Source of the DNA: Inquilinus limosus
GTDB taxonomy: Bacteria > Pseudomonadota > Alphaproteobacteria > DSM-16000 > Inquilinaceae
NCBI RefSeq assembly: GCF_002195995.1
Contig: NZ_NHON01000030.1
Coordinates: 1 to 64,000, forward strand
Direction: 5' to 3'
Length of the DNA: 64,000 nt
Each line of letters begins with the position of its first letter. The stretch's first letter is position 1. Shown in pieces: positions 40,873-49,433 of this stretch. A model generated the notes under the pieces. The model was not told the origin of the DNA. It searched no databases and was given only the letters and a program-made list of their open reading frames with translations. The translations under genes were made by a program, and so were the position numbers.

Positions 40873-42411
40873 TCATCGGCTCAGACCCTTCTCTCGTCGT
40901 CGCTGGACGGAGGATGGTATCCGCATTCCCTCACGGTACTTGGCGACGGTCCGCCGTGCAATGTCGATCCCCTCCCCGCGCAGGATTTCGACGATCCGGT
41001 CGTCGGACAGGATGGCATCCGCCGGCTCGGCGTCGATCATGCTGCGGATGCGGTGCCGCACCGCCTCGGCCGAATGCGCGTCGGCCCCGCCCGCCCCCTG
41101 GATCGCCTGGGTGAAGAAATACTTCAGCTCGAACACCCCGCGCGGGGTGGCGATCACCTTGTTGGTGGTGACCCGGCTGATCGTGCTCTCATGCATGTCG
41201 ACCGCCTCGGCCACATCCTTCAGCGTCAGCGGTCTCAGATACTGCACGCCGCGGACGAAAAAGGCGTCCTGCCGCCGCACGATCTCCGACGATACCTTGA
41301 GGATGGTGTTGGCGCGCTGGTCCAGGGCGCGGACCAGCCAGTTGGCGTCGGCCAGGCAGGTGCCGACATAGTCGCGGTCGACCTTGCTGCGGGCGCCGCG
41401 GCTGATCTCGGCATGGTAGCGGCGGTTGACCAGCACCCGCGGCAAAGTGTCGGCGTTCAGCTCGACCACCCAGCCGACCTCCGGCTGCGCCCGCATCAGG
41501 ATGTCCGGGATCAGGGTCTGCGCGATCTCATGGTCGAAGGCGGCGCCCGGCTTGGGGTCGAGGGCGCGGATCTCGGCGATCATCTCGGCCAGGTCCTCGG
41601 CGTCGACGCCGCACAGCCGCATCACCGCGGCCAGGTCGCGCCGGGCCAGCAGGTCGAGATGGTCCAGAAGGGTGCGCATCGCCGGGTCCAGGCGGTTGCG
41701 CTCGGCCAGCTGGATGGCCAGGCATTCGGCCAGGCTGCGGGCGAAGATGCCGGGCGGGTCCAGCCGCTGGCAGCGGCGCAGCACCGCCTCGACCCGCTCG
41801 GGCGGGCAGCCCATGCCGGCCGCCACCTCCTCGACCGTGGCGCCGAGATAGCCCGTCTCCTCCAGCAGGTCGACCAGCCGCGCCGCGATCAGCCGGTCGG
41901 CCGGGACGGTGAACTCGATCGCGATCTGGCTCAGCAGGTGGTCGCGCAGGCTCGGCCGTTCGGCCAGCGTCTCCTCCAGCCCGGGCAGATCGTCGGCGAA
42001 ATCCGCCCGGCCGCGCCCGGCGCTGGCGAACTGCGCCTCGCCGCCATAGTCGTCGTTGCGGTCGGTGGCGCTGGAGCCGGTGAACAGGTTGCCCCAGTCG
42101 GTGTCGAGCGGCGCATCGGCGGAGACGATGGCCGGCGGCTCCGCCGCCGTCAGCGCGACGTCGGCCGCCACCGTCCGTCCCGATGCGGGATCGGGCGGGT
42201 CGATGTCGTTCCGGTCGCTGGTCGCGTCGCCGCCCTCGTCACCGCGCTCGCCCTCCTCCCGTTCCAGCAGGGGGTTGCGCTCGAGCTCGGTCTCGACAAA
42301 GGCCGAGAGCTCGATGTTGGAGAGCTGCAGCAGCTTGATCGACTGCTGCAGCTGCGGCGTCATGACCAGCGCCTGGCTCTGCCGGAGCCCGAGGCGTTGC
42401 GAGATGGCCAT
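40873..42411 (-). CDS. rpoN: RNA polymerase sigma-54 factor
   Basis: A 512-residue sigma-54. Region I is Gln-rich (MAISQRLGLRQSQALVMTPQ, LQQSIKLLQLSNIELSAFVE), an acidic linker follows (about 50-110), then the core-binding domain, and the C-terminus holds the RpoN box ARRTVAKYRE. HTH region: LTLKDVAEAVDMHESTISRVTTNKV. It directs activator-dependent transcription, including nitrogen control. Located 14 bases after lptB. Confidence 0.97.
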   Translation of the reverse strand: MAISQRLGLRQSQALVMTPQLQQSIKLLQLSNIELSAFVETELERNPLLEREEGERGDEGGDATSDRNDIDPPDPASGRTVAADVALTAAEPPAIVSADAPLDTDWGNLFTGSSATDRNDDYGGEAQFASAGRGRADFADDLPGLEETLAERPSLRDHLLSQIAIEFTVPADRLIAARLVDLLEETGYLGATVEEVAAGMGCPPERVEAVLRRCQRLDPPGIFARSLAECLAIQLAERNRLDPAMRTLLDHLDLLARRDLAAVMRLCGVDAEDLAEMIAEIRALDPKPGAAFDHEIAQTLIPDILMRAQPEVGWVVELNADTLPRVLVNRRYHAEISRGARSKVDRDYVGTCLADANWLVRALDQRANTILKVSSEIVRRQDAFFVRGVQYLRPLTLKDVAEAVDMHESTISRVTTNKVIATPRGVFELKYFFTQAIQGAGGADAHSAEAVRHRIRSMIDAEPADAILSDDRIVEILRGEGIDIARRTVAKYREGMRIPSSVQRRREKGLSR

Positions 42412-42425
42412 GGTCGCCCGGTGGT

Positions 42426-43211
42426 CTACAGGCTGAAGCGTTCGCCCAGATACACGCGCCGCACCTCCTCATTGCCGACGATGTCGGATGGCAGTCCTTC
42501 CATCAGAACACGGCCGTCGTGGAGGATATAGGCCCGATCGACGATATCGAGGGTCTCGCGCACATTGTGGTCGGTGATCAGCACGCCGATGCCGCGGTCG
42601 CGCAGATGCGCCACCAGGTCGCGGATATCGCCGACCGCGATCGGGTCGATGCCGGCCAGCGGCTCGTCCAGCAGCATGAAATGCGGATGGCTGGCCAAAG
42701 CGCGGGCGATCTCGACGCGGCGCCGCTCGCCGCCCGACAGCGCCAGGGCCGGGGTGCGGCGCAGATGGCTGATCGAGAATTCGGCCAGCAGGTCCTCCAG
42801 CACCGCCTCGCGCGTGGACCGGTCCGGCTCGGAAATCTCCAGCACGGCGCGGATGTTCTGCTCGACTGTCAGGCCGCGGAAGATCGACGCCTCCTGCGGC
42901 AGGTAGCCGATGCCGAGCCGGGCGCGGCGGTACATCGGCAGGTCGGTCAGCTCCTGCCCGTCCAGCAGGATCGTGCCGTAATCCGGCTGGATCAGGCCGG
43001 TGATCATGTAGAAGCAAGTGGTCTTGCCGGCGCCGTTCGGGCCCAGCAGGCCGACCGCCTCGCCGCGCTGCACCTGCAGGCTGACGTCGCGCAGCACCGG
43101 GCGCTTCTTGTACTGCTTGCCGAGATTGCGGGCGACGAGCCCGTCATTCTTGGCGACGAGGCGCGGGGCGGACGCGGTGTCGGAGGGCTGCAGGCTGATC
43201 GGCTTGTTCAT
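42426..43211 (-). CDS. lptB: Lipopolysaccharide export ATPase LptB
   Basis: A 261-residue ATPase that drives LPS extraction with LptFG. Walker [18 protein letters not shown]-loop [17 protein letters not shown], signature [15 protein letters not shown], Walker [14 protein letters not shown] and switch His ITDHNVRET. The N-terminus has an extra 25 residues common in alphaproteobacteria. It is the fourth gene of kdsD-lptC-lptA-lptB-rpoN. Confidence 0.97.
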   Translation of the reverse strand: MNKPISLQPSDTASAPRLVAKNDGLVARNLGKQYKKRPVLRDVSLQVQRGEAVGLLGPNGAGKTTCFYMITGLIQPDYGTILLDGQELTDLPMYRRARLGIGYLPQEASIFRGLTVEQNIRAVLEISEPDRSTREAVLEDLLAEFSISHLRRTPALALSGGERRRVEIARALASHPHFMLLDEPLAGIDPIAVGDIRDLVAHLRDRGIGVLITDHNVRETLDIVDRAYILHDGRVLMEGLPSDIVGNEEVRRVYLGERFSL

Positions 43212-43220
43212 CCCCTCCTC

Positions 43221-44099
43221 CTATTTCTTCGGCGCCGTCTGGGCCGGCGGCTTCGGCGCGGCCTGGCCGGCGGTGCCCGGCAGGCCCGGGGTCTGGCCCT
43301 TCTCGTCCGGCACCAGCAGGGCCCGGGCGCGGCCGCCCTGCCCCGGCTTGGTCAGCAGCTTGCTGACGCCGCTGGCCATGTCGACCTCGGCATAGTCGCC
43401 GTTCAGCTGGTTGCCGCCGCGGGTCAGGTGGACATTGTCCGTGATCGTCGCGAACTGGGTCTTGACGTCGTAATGGCCGGTCTGGCCGGTGACCACGTCG
43501 GTCGCCGTGGTCAGCCGGACATTGCCGTCGGCATCGACCGTCGACAGCGCCTTCTGGCCTTTGTCGTCCGGGGCGAAATGGCCGGTCAGCGTGTCGGCGC
43601 GCAGGCTCTTCTGCTCCTTGGCGCGGGTCGCCGTGGCGTTGCCGCGCGCGATCGCCACGTCCTCGGCCTGGCGGTACACCATGCTGTCCGTGGCGGTGAT
43701 GACGTCGTCCTTGCTGACGAACCGCAGATTGCCGCCGGTCAGGGTGAAGGTCTGGGCGTCGAGCTCGTAGACCCCCTTGCCGCCGGTGACGGTGGTGTCG
43801 TCGCCGCGGGTGATCAGCACATTGCCTTCGGCCGTGGCCCGGAAGATCTCGGTGCTCTTGTCCGGCAGCTCGCGGTAATAGGCGGTCAGCAGGTCGGCCT
43901 TCACCGTCAGGTCGCCGCGCTTGTACACGGCGTTGCCGCGGGCGATGTAGGTCTTCTCGTTCTGGTGCCACTCCAGCGCGTCGTCGGCCTGGATCTCGGA
44001 CGGCTCGCCCTTGCCGCCGCCGAGCTGCAGCTGCTGTTGCGCCAGGGCCGGCGTGGCCGCGGCGGCGAGCAGAACAGCGAGAATCAGCGGGCGGATCAT
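43221..44099 (-). CDS. lptA: Lipopolysaccharide transport protein LptA
   Basis: A 292-residue periplasmic beta-jellyroll protein that bridges LptC to LptDE. Signal peptide MIRPLILAVLLAAAATPALA. OstA-like repeats include QADDALEWHQNEKTYIARGN, GDLTVKADLLTAYYRE and VTGGKGVYELDAQTFTLTGG. Longer than E. coli LptA (185), with a Pro/Ala-rich tail, as in other alphaproteobacteria. Overlaps lptC by four bases. Confidence 0.94.
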   Translation of the reverse strand: MIRPLILAVLLAAAATPALAQQQLQLGGGKGEPSEIQADDALEWHQNEKTYIARGNAVYKRGDLTVKADLLTAYYRELPDKSTEIFRATAEGNVLITRGDDTTVTGGKGVYELDAQTFTLTGGNLRFVSKDDVITATDSMVYRQAEDVAIARGNATATRAKEQKSLRADTLTGHFAPDDKGQKALSTVDADGNVRLTTATDVVTGQTGHYDVKTQFATITDNVHLTRGGNQLNGDYAEVDMASGVSKLLTKPGQGGRARALLVPDEKGQTPGLPGTAGQAAPKPPAQTAPKK

Positions 44100-44797
44100 T
44101 GCGGCGTTCCTTGAAAGGCCTTGTCGGCGCCGGGCTTGAGAAACAGCTTGGTCGGGCCGGTGAAGATGATGACGTCGCCCTGCTGCTCGACCTTGAAGCC
44201 CCCGGCCGACAGATTACCGAAGGGCCCCTCCGCCGTCACCGGCGAGGTGCTGCGCGCGCCCTTGTCGGCCAGGTCGATATCCGCGGCGTCGGTGACCAGG
44301 GTGGTGCCGTCGCTGCGGCGCAGGGTGACATTGCCGGTGAGATGCACCGACTTGGTGCTGCGATTGAGCTTGCCGGCCTGGGCGTCGAGGGTCATCAGCA
44401 GGCCGCTGGGCAGCTTCAGCTCGCCCTTGGGACGGTTCAGGTCGAACACCTCGTCCTGCACCTGCTTGGCCAGCGTCGCCCAGACGGTGTAGGGCCGCGC
44501 CGCCTCGTCGACGCCGCTGTAGCGCGGATTCTGGATCTCGCCGGCCGCGGCGGCGGCGCGCTCGGTCGGATTCGAGATGTCGACCTGGGACGGGTGCAGC
44601 TCCGGCCAGAGCACGATCAGCGCGACGATCAGCAGGCCGACGATCGGCAGCCCGTATTTCAGCACCCCGACCATGCGGCTGTAGGACCGGCTGAGGCTGC
44701 CGGCATGGCCGGCCGCGGCCAGGCGCGCGCGGCGGCTCGCGGCGCCGGCGTTGCGCTGCGTCCGGCCGGGGCCTGGCGTCTGCGGCGCGGCCACCAC
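44096..44797 (-). CDS. lptC: LPS export protein LptC
   Basis: A 233-residue bitopic inner-membrane protein. A basic cytoplasmic N-terminus (about 1-45) and one transmembrane helix (LKYGLPIVGLLIVALIVLWP) precede the periplasmic LptC domain: DISNPRY-like IQNPRYSGVDEAARPYTVWA and the GNVTLRRSDGTTLVTDAADI stretch. It recruits LptA to the LptBFG complex. GTG start two bases after kdsD. Confidence 0.93.
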   Translation of the reverse strand: MVAAPQTPGPGRTQRNAGAASRRARLAAAGHAGSLSRSYSRMVGVLKYGLPIVGLLIVALIVLWPELHPSQVDISNPTERAAAAAGEIQNPRYSGVDEAARPYTVWATLAKQVQDEVFDLNRPKGELKLPSGLLMTLDAQAGKLNRSTKSVHLTGNVTLRRSDGTTLVTDAADIDLADKGARSTSPVTAEGPFGNLSAGGFKVEQQGDVIIFTGPTKLFLKPGADKAFQGTPQ

Positions 44798-44799
44798 GC

Positions 44800-45759
44800 T
44801 CAGCTCAGCCCTGCCCGCAGGCAGTCATGCACCCTGAGGATGCCCACCGGCCGGTCCTCCGTCGTGACGAAGAGGTTGGTCACCTTGTAGCGGTTCATCA
44901 GCCCGAGCGCCTCGGCCGCCAGCGCCCCGGGGCGGATGGTGCGCGGGCCGGGGGTCATCACCTGGCCCGCGGCCTGGCCGAGCAGCCCGGCGCTCATGTG
45001 CCGGCGCAGGTCGCCGTCGGTGATCACGCCGACCAGCCGGCGGTCGCCGTCGACCACGCCGACGCAGCCGAAGCCGACCCGGCTCATCTCGATGATCGCC
45101 TCGTCCATCCTGGTCTGCGGGCCCACGAGCGGCAGCTCGGCCTCGGCATGCATCAGGTCCTGCACCCGGATCAGCTTGTTGCCGAGCGAACCGCCCGGGT
45201 GGAACACCCGGAAATCGTCGGAGGAGAAGCCGCGACGGTGCATCAGCGCCACCGCCAGGGCGTCGCCCAGCGCCATCATCATGGTGGTGGAGGTGGTCGG
45301 CGCAAGCCCGGTCGGGCAGGCCTCCTCCGCCGCCGGCAGCAGCAGCACGGTGTCGCACTGGTCCGCCAGGTTCGACGGCGCGCGGCCGGTGATACCGATC
45401 AGCGGGATGGCGAAGCGGCGGGTATAGGCGATGACATCCGCCAGCTCGGCGGTGTTGCCGGAGTTGGACAGCGCCAGCACCACGTCCTGCTGGTGGATCA
45501 TGCCGAGATCGCCATGGCTGGCCTCGGCCGGATGGACGAACAGCGCCGGGGTACCGGTCGAGGCCAGGGTCGCCGCGATCTTGCGCGCGACGAGGCCGCT
45601 CTTGCCGATGCCGCTGACCACGACCCGGCCCGCGGCGCCGAGGACCGTGTCGATGGCCCGGTCGAAGCTGGCATCGAGCGATTCGGCGAGGCGGTCGAGC
45701 GCGTCGCGCTCCACCAGCAGCGCCTTGCGGCCGGCCTCGATCCCTGCGGTTGCCACCAT
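44800..45759 (-). CDS. kdsD: D-arabinose-5-phosphate isomerase
   Basis: A 319-residue enzyme converting ribulose-5-phosphate to arabinose-5-phosphate, the first step of Kdo synthesis for LPS. SIS domain: VVVSGIGKSGLVARKIAATL, HPAEASHGDLGMI and LALSNSGNTAELADVIAY; then two CBS domains (about 205-319) with VGVVDGDRRLVGVITDGDLRR. ATG 45759 follows GGGAGAAGG. First gene of the LPS-export block. Confidence 0.95.
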   Translation of the reverse strand: MVATAGIEAGRKALLVERDALDRLAESLDASFDRAIDTVLGAAGRVVVSGIGKSGLVARKIAATLASTGTPALFVHPAEASHGDLGMIHQQDVVLALSNSGNTAELADVIAYTRRFAIPLIGITGRAPSNLADQCDTVLLLPAAEEACPTGLAPTTSTTMMMALGDALAVALMHRRGFSSDDFRVFHPGGSLGNKLIRVQDLMHAEAELPLVGPQTRMDEAIIEMSRVGFGCVGVVDGDRRLVGVITDGDLRRHMSAGLLGQAAGQVMTPGPRTIRPGALAAEALGLMNRYKVTNLFVTTEDRPVGILRVHDCLRAGLS

Positions 45760-45912
45760 ACCTTCTCCCAAATGGTCCACGCGGCGGCTGCTATAGCCGG
45801 TTCGGAGGGCGCGGACCACGATCTGATCCCGGATCGGCGCCGGCGGCCTCTGCCCGGGCCCGGCCGATCCCCGTACCGCCACAAGACGGCACGAATGTGA
45901 CCCCATATCGGG

Positions 45913-46527
45913 CTAGTGGGCGAAGATATCCAGATCCGCCCAGCCGCCGAGGTCGAGCGCGGCCCGCGCCGGCAGGAAGTCGAAACAGGCCTGCGCCAGG
46001 GCCTCGCGCCCTTCGCGCCGCAGCATCTCGTCCAGCTTCGCCTTCAGCGCGTGCAGGTACAGGACGTCGCTGGCGGCGTAGCGCAGCTGCTCGGGCGTCA
46101 ATTGGTCGCTGCCCCAGTCGGAGCTCTGCTGCTGCTTCGACAGCTCGACGCCGATCAGGTCGCGGCAGAGGTCCTTCAGCCCGTGCCGGTCGGTGAAGGT
46201 GCGCACCAGCCGGGAGGCGATCTTGGTGCAGTAGACCGGCGCGGTGACGATTCCGAGATAGGCCTGCAGCGCGGCGATGTCGAAGCGGGCGAAGTGGAAC
46301 AGCTTCAGCCGCGCCGGGTCGGCCAGCAGCGCCTTCAGGTTCGGCGCGTCGTAGGCGCCCTTGCGGAACTGGACCAGATGGACGGTGCCGTCGCCGGCGC
46401 TGAGCTGGGCCAGGCACAGCCGGTCGCGCACCGGGTTCAGGCCCATCGTCTCGGTATCGATCGCGATCACGTCCCCGAGATCGAGGCCGTCGGGCAGATC
46501 ACCGTCATGCAGAATCGGTTCGGACAC
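45913..46527 (-). CDS. nrnC: Nano-RNase C, short RNase D-like 3'-5' exonuclease
   Basis: A 204-residue DEDDy exonuclease that degrades dinucleotides such as pGpG, the last step of cyclic di-GMP breakdown, in alphaproteobacteria lacking Orn. DEDDy residues: IDTETMGL (D, E), FHFARFDIAAL (D) and YAASDVLYLH (Y, D). CTKIASRLVRTFTDRHGLKD, SKQQQSSDWGSDQL and the C-terminus GGWADLDIFAH match NrnC of Bartonella/Brucella, and the HRDC domains of full RNase D are absent. GTG 46527 start with AAGGTGG upstream; an in-frame upstream extension looks non-coding. Confidence 0.92.
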   Translation of the reverse strand: MSEPILHDGDLPDGLDLGDVIAIDTETMGLNPVRDRLCLAQLSAGDGTVHLVQFRKGAYDAPNLKALLADPARLKLFHFARFDIAALQAYLGIVTAPVYCTKIASRLVRTFTDRHGLKDLCRDLIGVELSKQQQSSDWGSDQLTPEQLRYAASDVLYLHALKAKLDEMLRREGREALAQACFDFLPARAALDLGGWADLDIFAH

Positions 46528-46621
46528 CGGTCGCCACCTTCCGTCTTCGGCCGCGGCACCATTCCGGCCGCGGCTCACACCGGCCGCGGCCCTGGGCCAT
46601 CCCCGAGACTGGGCGTCGGCC

Positions 46622-46654
46622 CCAAAAGGAAAGACCCGCTTGGACAAGCGGGTC
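46622..46654 (-). terminator. Terminator of tRNA-Leu
   Basis: On the minus strand GACCCGCTTG-TC-CAAGCGGGTC, a perfect 10-base stem, is followed by TTTCCTTTT. It lies 39 bases beyond the tRNA 3' end and ahead of nrnC. Confidence 0.88.
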
Positions 46655-46692
46655 ATTACCACTGCATCGCATCGTCGGGCCCATCAGAGTGA

Positions 46693-46779
46693 TGGTGCCC
46701 AGGAGAAGACTCGAACTTCCACGACCTTTCGGCCACAGGTACCTGAAACCTGCGCGTCTACCAATTCCGCCACCTGGGC
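46693..46779 (-). tRNA. tRNA-Leu (anticodon CAG)
   Basis: An 87-nucleotide class II tRNA: acceptor GCCCAGG pairs with CCTGGGC, then encoded CCA; D-loop GGAATTGGTAGAC; anticodon CAG at 46745-46743 in the loop TTTCAGG; a long variable arm (TGGCCGAAAGGTCGT) and T-arm GTTCGAGTC. It reads the CUG codon, the main leucine codon in this GC-rich genome. Confidence 0.97.
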
Positions 46780-46978
46780 GATGCGGCGGGCCGTGATGTA
46801 GGATGCCGCCCCACCCCCTGTCAACAGGGGAATTCGCGCTTTGTGAAAGAATGATGATTTCCCGCGGCCGGGGCCCTCGCCGCCCCGCGTCGCATCGCTT
46901 GTTCCCTCGGGGCTGCATCGGTACGGTACGGGCGGATTCGGCGACCGGGCCGGCACGGACCACCTCTGGAACAGGCGC

Positions 46979-47275
46979 ATGATCGTCATCGACCCAATCT
47001 TCCAAATCATCCAGATCGTGCTGCAGATGTATGTCTGGGTGGTGATCGCCTCCGCCATCCTCAGCTGGCTGGTCGCCTTCAACGTCGTCAACACACGCAA
47101 CCAGGTGGTCTATCAGATCGGCAACGCCCTCTACCGGCTGACCGAGCCGGCGCTGCGGCCGATTCGGCGGATCCTGCCGAATCTCGGCGGCATCGACATC
47201 TCGCCGGTGGTGCTGATCCTGATCATCTATTTCCTGCAGATGGTGCTGGCGAATATCCGAGACAGCCTGCACTGA
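46979..47275 (+). CDS. YggT family membrane protein
   Basis: A 98-residue inner-membrane protein with two predicted helices ([20 protein letters not shown] and [19 protein letters not shown]) and the conserved [20 protein letters not shown] between them. YggT proteins are linked to cell-shape or osmotic functions in other bacteria; the mechanism is unknown. It precedes a DUF167 gene by seven bases, a conserved pair. Confidence 0.92.
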   Translation: MIVIDPIFQIIQIVLQMYVWVVIASAILSWLVAFNVVNTRNQVVYQIGNALYRLTEPALRPIRRILPNLGGIDISPVVLILIIYFLQMVLANIRDSLH

Positions 47276-47282
47276 CACGACC

Positions 47283-47612
47283 GTGGCCGGCCCGCTCTTC
47301 GTCGCCGGTCCGCGCGGCATCCGCGTCACGGTCCGGCTGACGCCGCGGGCCGGGCGCAACGCCGTGACCGGACGCGCCGCCGGTGCCGACGGCACGCCGC
47401 TGCTCAAGGCCGCGGTCACGGCGGTGCCGGAGCGCGGCGCCGCGAACGAGGCGCTGATCGCGCTGCTGGCCAAGGCCTGGCGCCTGCCCAAGACGGCGCT
47501 GACCATCGTCGGCGGCGCCACCGACCGCACCAAGCTGATCGGCATCGACGGCGACGCCGCGCTCGCGGCCCGCCTCGAGGCGTGGGCCGAGACACTGCCG
47601 GCGAAGGACTGA
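47283..47612 (+). CDS. DUF167 (YggU) family protein
   Basis: A 109-residue cytosolic protein of the YggU/DUF167 family. RGIRVTVRLTPRAGRNAVTG, a LKAAVTAVPERGAANEALIALLA core and LTIVGGATDRTKLIGIDG are typical. The start is GTG, seven bases after the yggT stop. Function unknown; the pair with YggT is widely conserved. Confidence 0.9.
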   Translation: MAGPLFVAGPRGIRVTVRLTPRAGRNAVTGRAAGADGTPLLKAAVTAVPERGAANEALIALLAKAWRLPKTALTIVGGATDRTKLIGIDGDAALAARLEAWAETLPAKD

Positions 47613-47625
47613 CCGGCGTCCGGGC

Positions 47626-48081
47626 TCAGCGCCGCGCCGTCACCCGGCAGCGATGCACCGAATCTCCCTCGAGATTGCCGCGGTCCCCGACCCAGCGGAC
47701 GTTGCAGTTCATCACGTCCGGCGCCGCGGCGAGCGGCGAGGCGAAGATGGTGACGCAGCTGTCGCCCGCCTCGCTGCGGCTGAGCCGGCCGGTGCAGACC
47801 GTGCCGTCCTCGAACCGCCAGTTGCCCTCGCGCAGCTGGATCGGCCGGCCGCTGCCGTCGAGGCCGCTGAGCGTGTACTTGCCGTTGCGGCGGTATTCGA
47901 ACAGGCGGTCGGGCCCGCCCAGCACGCCCTGCACCAGGAACGGCCGGCCCAGCACCTGGCGGTCGAACTCCGCCCGGGTCATGCGGACATATTGCGGATT
48001 GGTGTCGAGCGCCGAAGGCCGCGTGCACGCGGTGAGCCCGAGGACAGCCGCCAGACCGGCGACCAGCACGATCAAACGCAT
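47626..48081 (-). CDS. Hypothetical lipoprotein
   Basis: A 151-residue protein with a lipobox: MRLIVLVAGLAAVLGLTAC, cleaved and lipidated at Cys 19, so it is likely anchored in the outer membrane. The mature part has QVLGRPFLVQGVLGGPDRLF, a WRFEDGTVCTGRLS stretch and further cysteines that may pair. No family recognised. GGAGG five bases before this ATG decides the start over one four codons earlier. Confidence 0.75.
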   Translation of the reverse strand: MRLIVLVAGLAAVLGLTACTRPSALDTNPQYVRMTRAEFDRQVLGRPFLVQGVLGGPDRLFEYRRNGKYTLSGLDGSGRPIQLREGNWRFEDGTVCTGRLSRSEAGDSCVTIFASPLAAAPDVMNCNVRWVGDRGNLEGDSVHRCRVTARR

Positions 48082-48242
48082 CTTGGCCTCCATTCACGAC
48101 CCGCCTTTACCGACGGCCGGGCAATTATCTTACGCCTCGCACCGCTTCGCACCAATATTTCAATCAAGCGATGCCATTCATCGGACAATAAATTGACAAC
48201 CCCATCCTGGAACGGGACGATGGGCATCCAAATGATCCGTTC

Positions 48243-48256
48243 TGTAATCGATTGCA
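48243..48256. promoter_or_regulatory. LacI/GalR-type operator before the sugar isomerase operon
   Basis: TGTAATCGATTGCA fits the LacI-family pattern TGNAANCGNTTNCA, with one mismatch from perfect symmetry. It lies about 95 bases before the isomerase start. The 270-base gap upstream of that gene holds no other clear element. The site differs from the operators at 60470, so a different LacI protein, not in this window, probably binds. Confidence 0.55.
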
Positions 48257-48350
48257 TTGCGCATCGCCCGGACAGGGCGTTAGGCTCGCACATCGAACAA
48301 ATCATCGCCCAGGGAGCGGGTGCCGCGGCGCGCCCCACGGAGGAGGAAAC

Positions 48351-49409
48351 ATGCGAGAGATCAAGGGACCGGCCATCTTCCTCGCCCAGTTTGCCGGCGA
48401 CGCCCCGCCCTTCAACAGCCTGGACGCGATCGCCGGCTGGGCCGCGGGGCTCGGCTACAAGGGCGTGCAGATCCCGTCCTGGGACGCCCGGCTGTTCAAC
48501 CTGAAGCGCGCGGCCGAGAGCCAGGACTATTGCGACGAGGTGCTGGGCACCCTCAAGCAGCAGGGCCTGGCCCTGACCGAGTTGTCGACCCATCTGCAGG
48601 GCCAGCTGGTGGCCGTGCACCCGGCCTATGACGAGGCCTTCGACGGCTTCGCGGCGCCGGAGGTACGCGGCAACCCGAAGGCGCGGCAGGAATGGGCGGT
48701 GCAGCAGCTGCGCTACGCCGCCCAGGCGTCGCGGCGCCTCGGCCTCAAGGCCCACGCCACCTTCTCCGGCGCCCTGGCCTGGCCCTATGTCTATCCCTGG
48801 CCGCAGCGCCCGGCCGGGCTGATCGAGACCGCCTTCGACGAGCTGGCGCGGCGCTGGACGCCGATCCTGAACGCCTTCGACGAGGCCGGGGTCGACCTCT
48901 GCTACGAGATCCATCCCGGCGAGGACCTGTTCGACGGCACCACCTTCGAGATGTTCCTCGAGCGGGTCGGCAACCACCCGCGCTGCAACATCCTGTACGA
49001 CCCGAGCCACTTCGTGCTGCAGCAGCTCGACTATCTCGGCTACATCGACCGCTATCACGAGCGGATCCGCGCCTTCCACGTGAAGGACGCCGAGTTCAAC
49101 CCGACCGCCAGCCAGGGCGTCTATTCCGGCTTCGCCTCCTGGGCCGACCGGGCCGGCCGCTTCCGCTCGCTCGGCGACGGGCAGGTCGATTTCGGCGCCA
49201 TCTTCTCGAAGCTGACGCAGTACGGCTTCGACGGCTGGGCGGTGCTGGAGTGGGAGTGCTGCATCAAGCATCCCGAGCAGGGCGCGGCCGAAGGCGCCCC
49301 GTTCATCGCCTCGCATCTGATCCGCACCACCGAGCGCGCCTTCGACGATTTCGCCTCCGGCGGCACCGACGAGGCGGCGAACCGCCGCCTGCTCGGCATC
49401 GACCGGTAA
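48351..49409 (+). CDS. Sugar phosphate isomerase/epimerase (TIM-barrel, IolE-like)
   Basis: A 352-residue metal-dependent TIM-barrel enzyme (AP endonuclease family 2 fold). Putative metal ligands are in CYEIHPGEDL (Glu), ILYDPSHFVLQ (Asp, His), AFHVKDAEF (His) and VLEWECC (Glu). Such enzymes interconvert keto- and aldo-sugars or inositols. GGAGGAAAC before ATG is a strong ribosome site. It forms an operon with the oxidoreductase gene 24 bases on. Substrate unknown. Confidence 0.9.
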   Translation: MREIKGPAIFLAQFAGDAPPFNSLDAIAGWAAGLGYKGVQIPSWDARLFNLKRAAESQDYCDEVLGTLKQQGLALTELSTHLQGQLVAVHPAYDEAFDGFAAPEVRGNPKARQEWAVQQLRYAAQASRRLGLKAHATFSGALAWPYVYPWPQRPAGLIETAFDELARRWTPILNAFDEAGVDLCYEIHPGEDLFDGTTFEMFLERVGNHPRCNILYDPSHFVLQQLDYLGYIDRYHERIRAFHVKDAEFNPTASQGVYSGFASWADRAGRFRSLGDGQVDFGAIFSKLTQYGFDGWAVLEWECCIKHPEQGAAEGAPFIASHLIRTTERAFDDFASGGTDEAANRRLLGIDR

Positions 49410-49433
49410 GCGACAGGGACAGGGAGGACAATC

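Noticed and set aside
38131-42531. An open frame of more than 1,400 codons on the plus strand
   Set aside because: It runs antisense to the FGGY kinase, ptsN, hpf and rpoN genes, and its translation is low-complexity (His/Gln/Arg/Ala-rich), as expected from the complementary strand of GC-rich genes.
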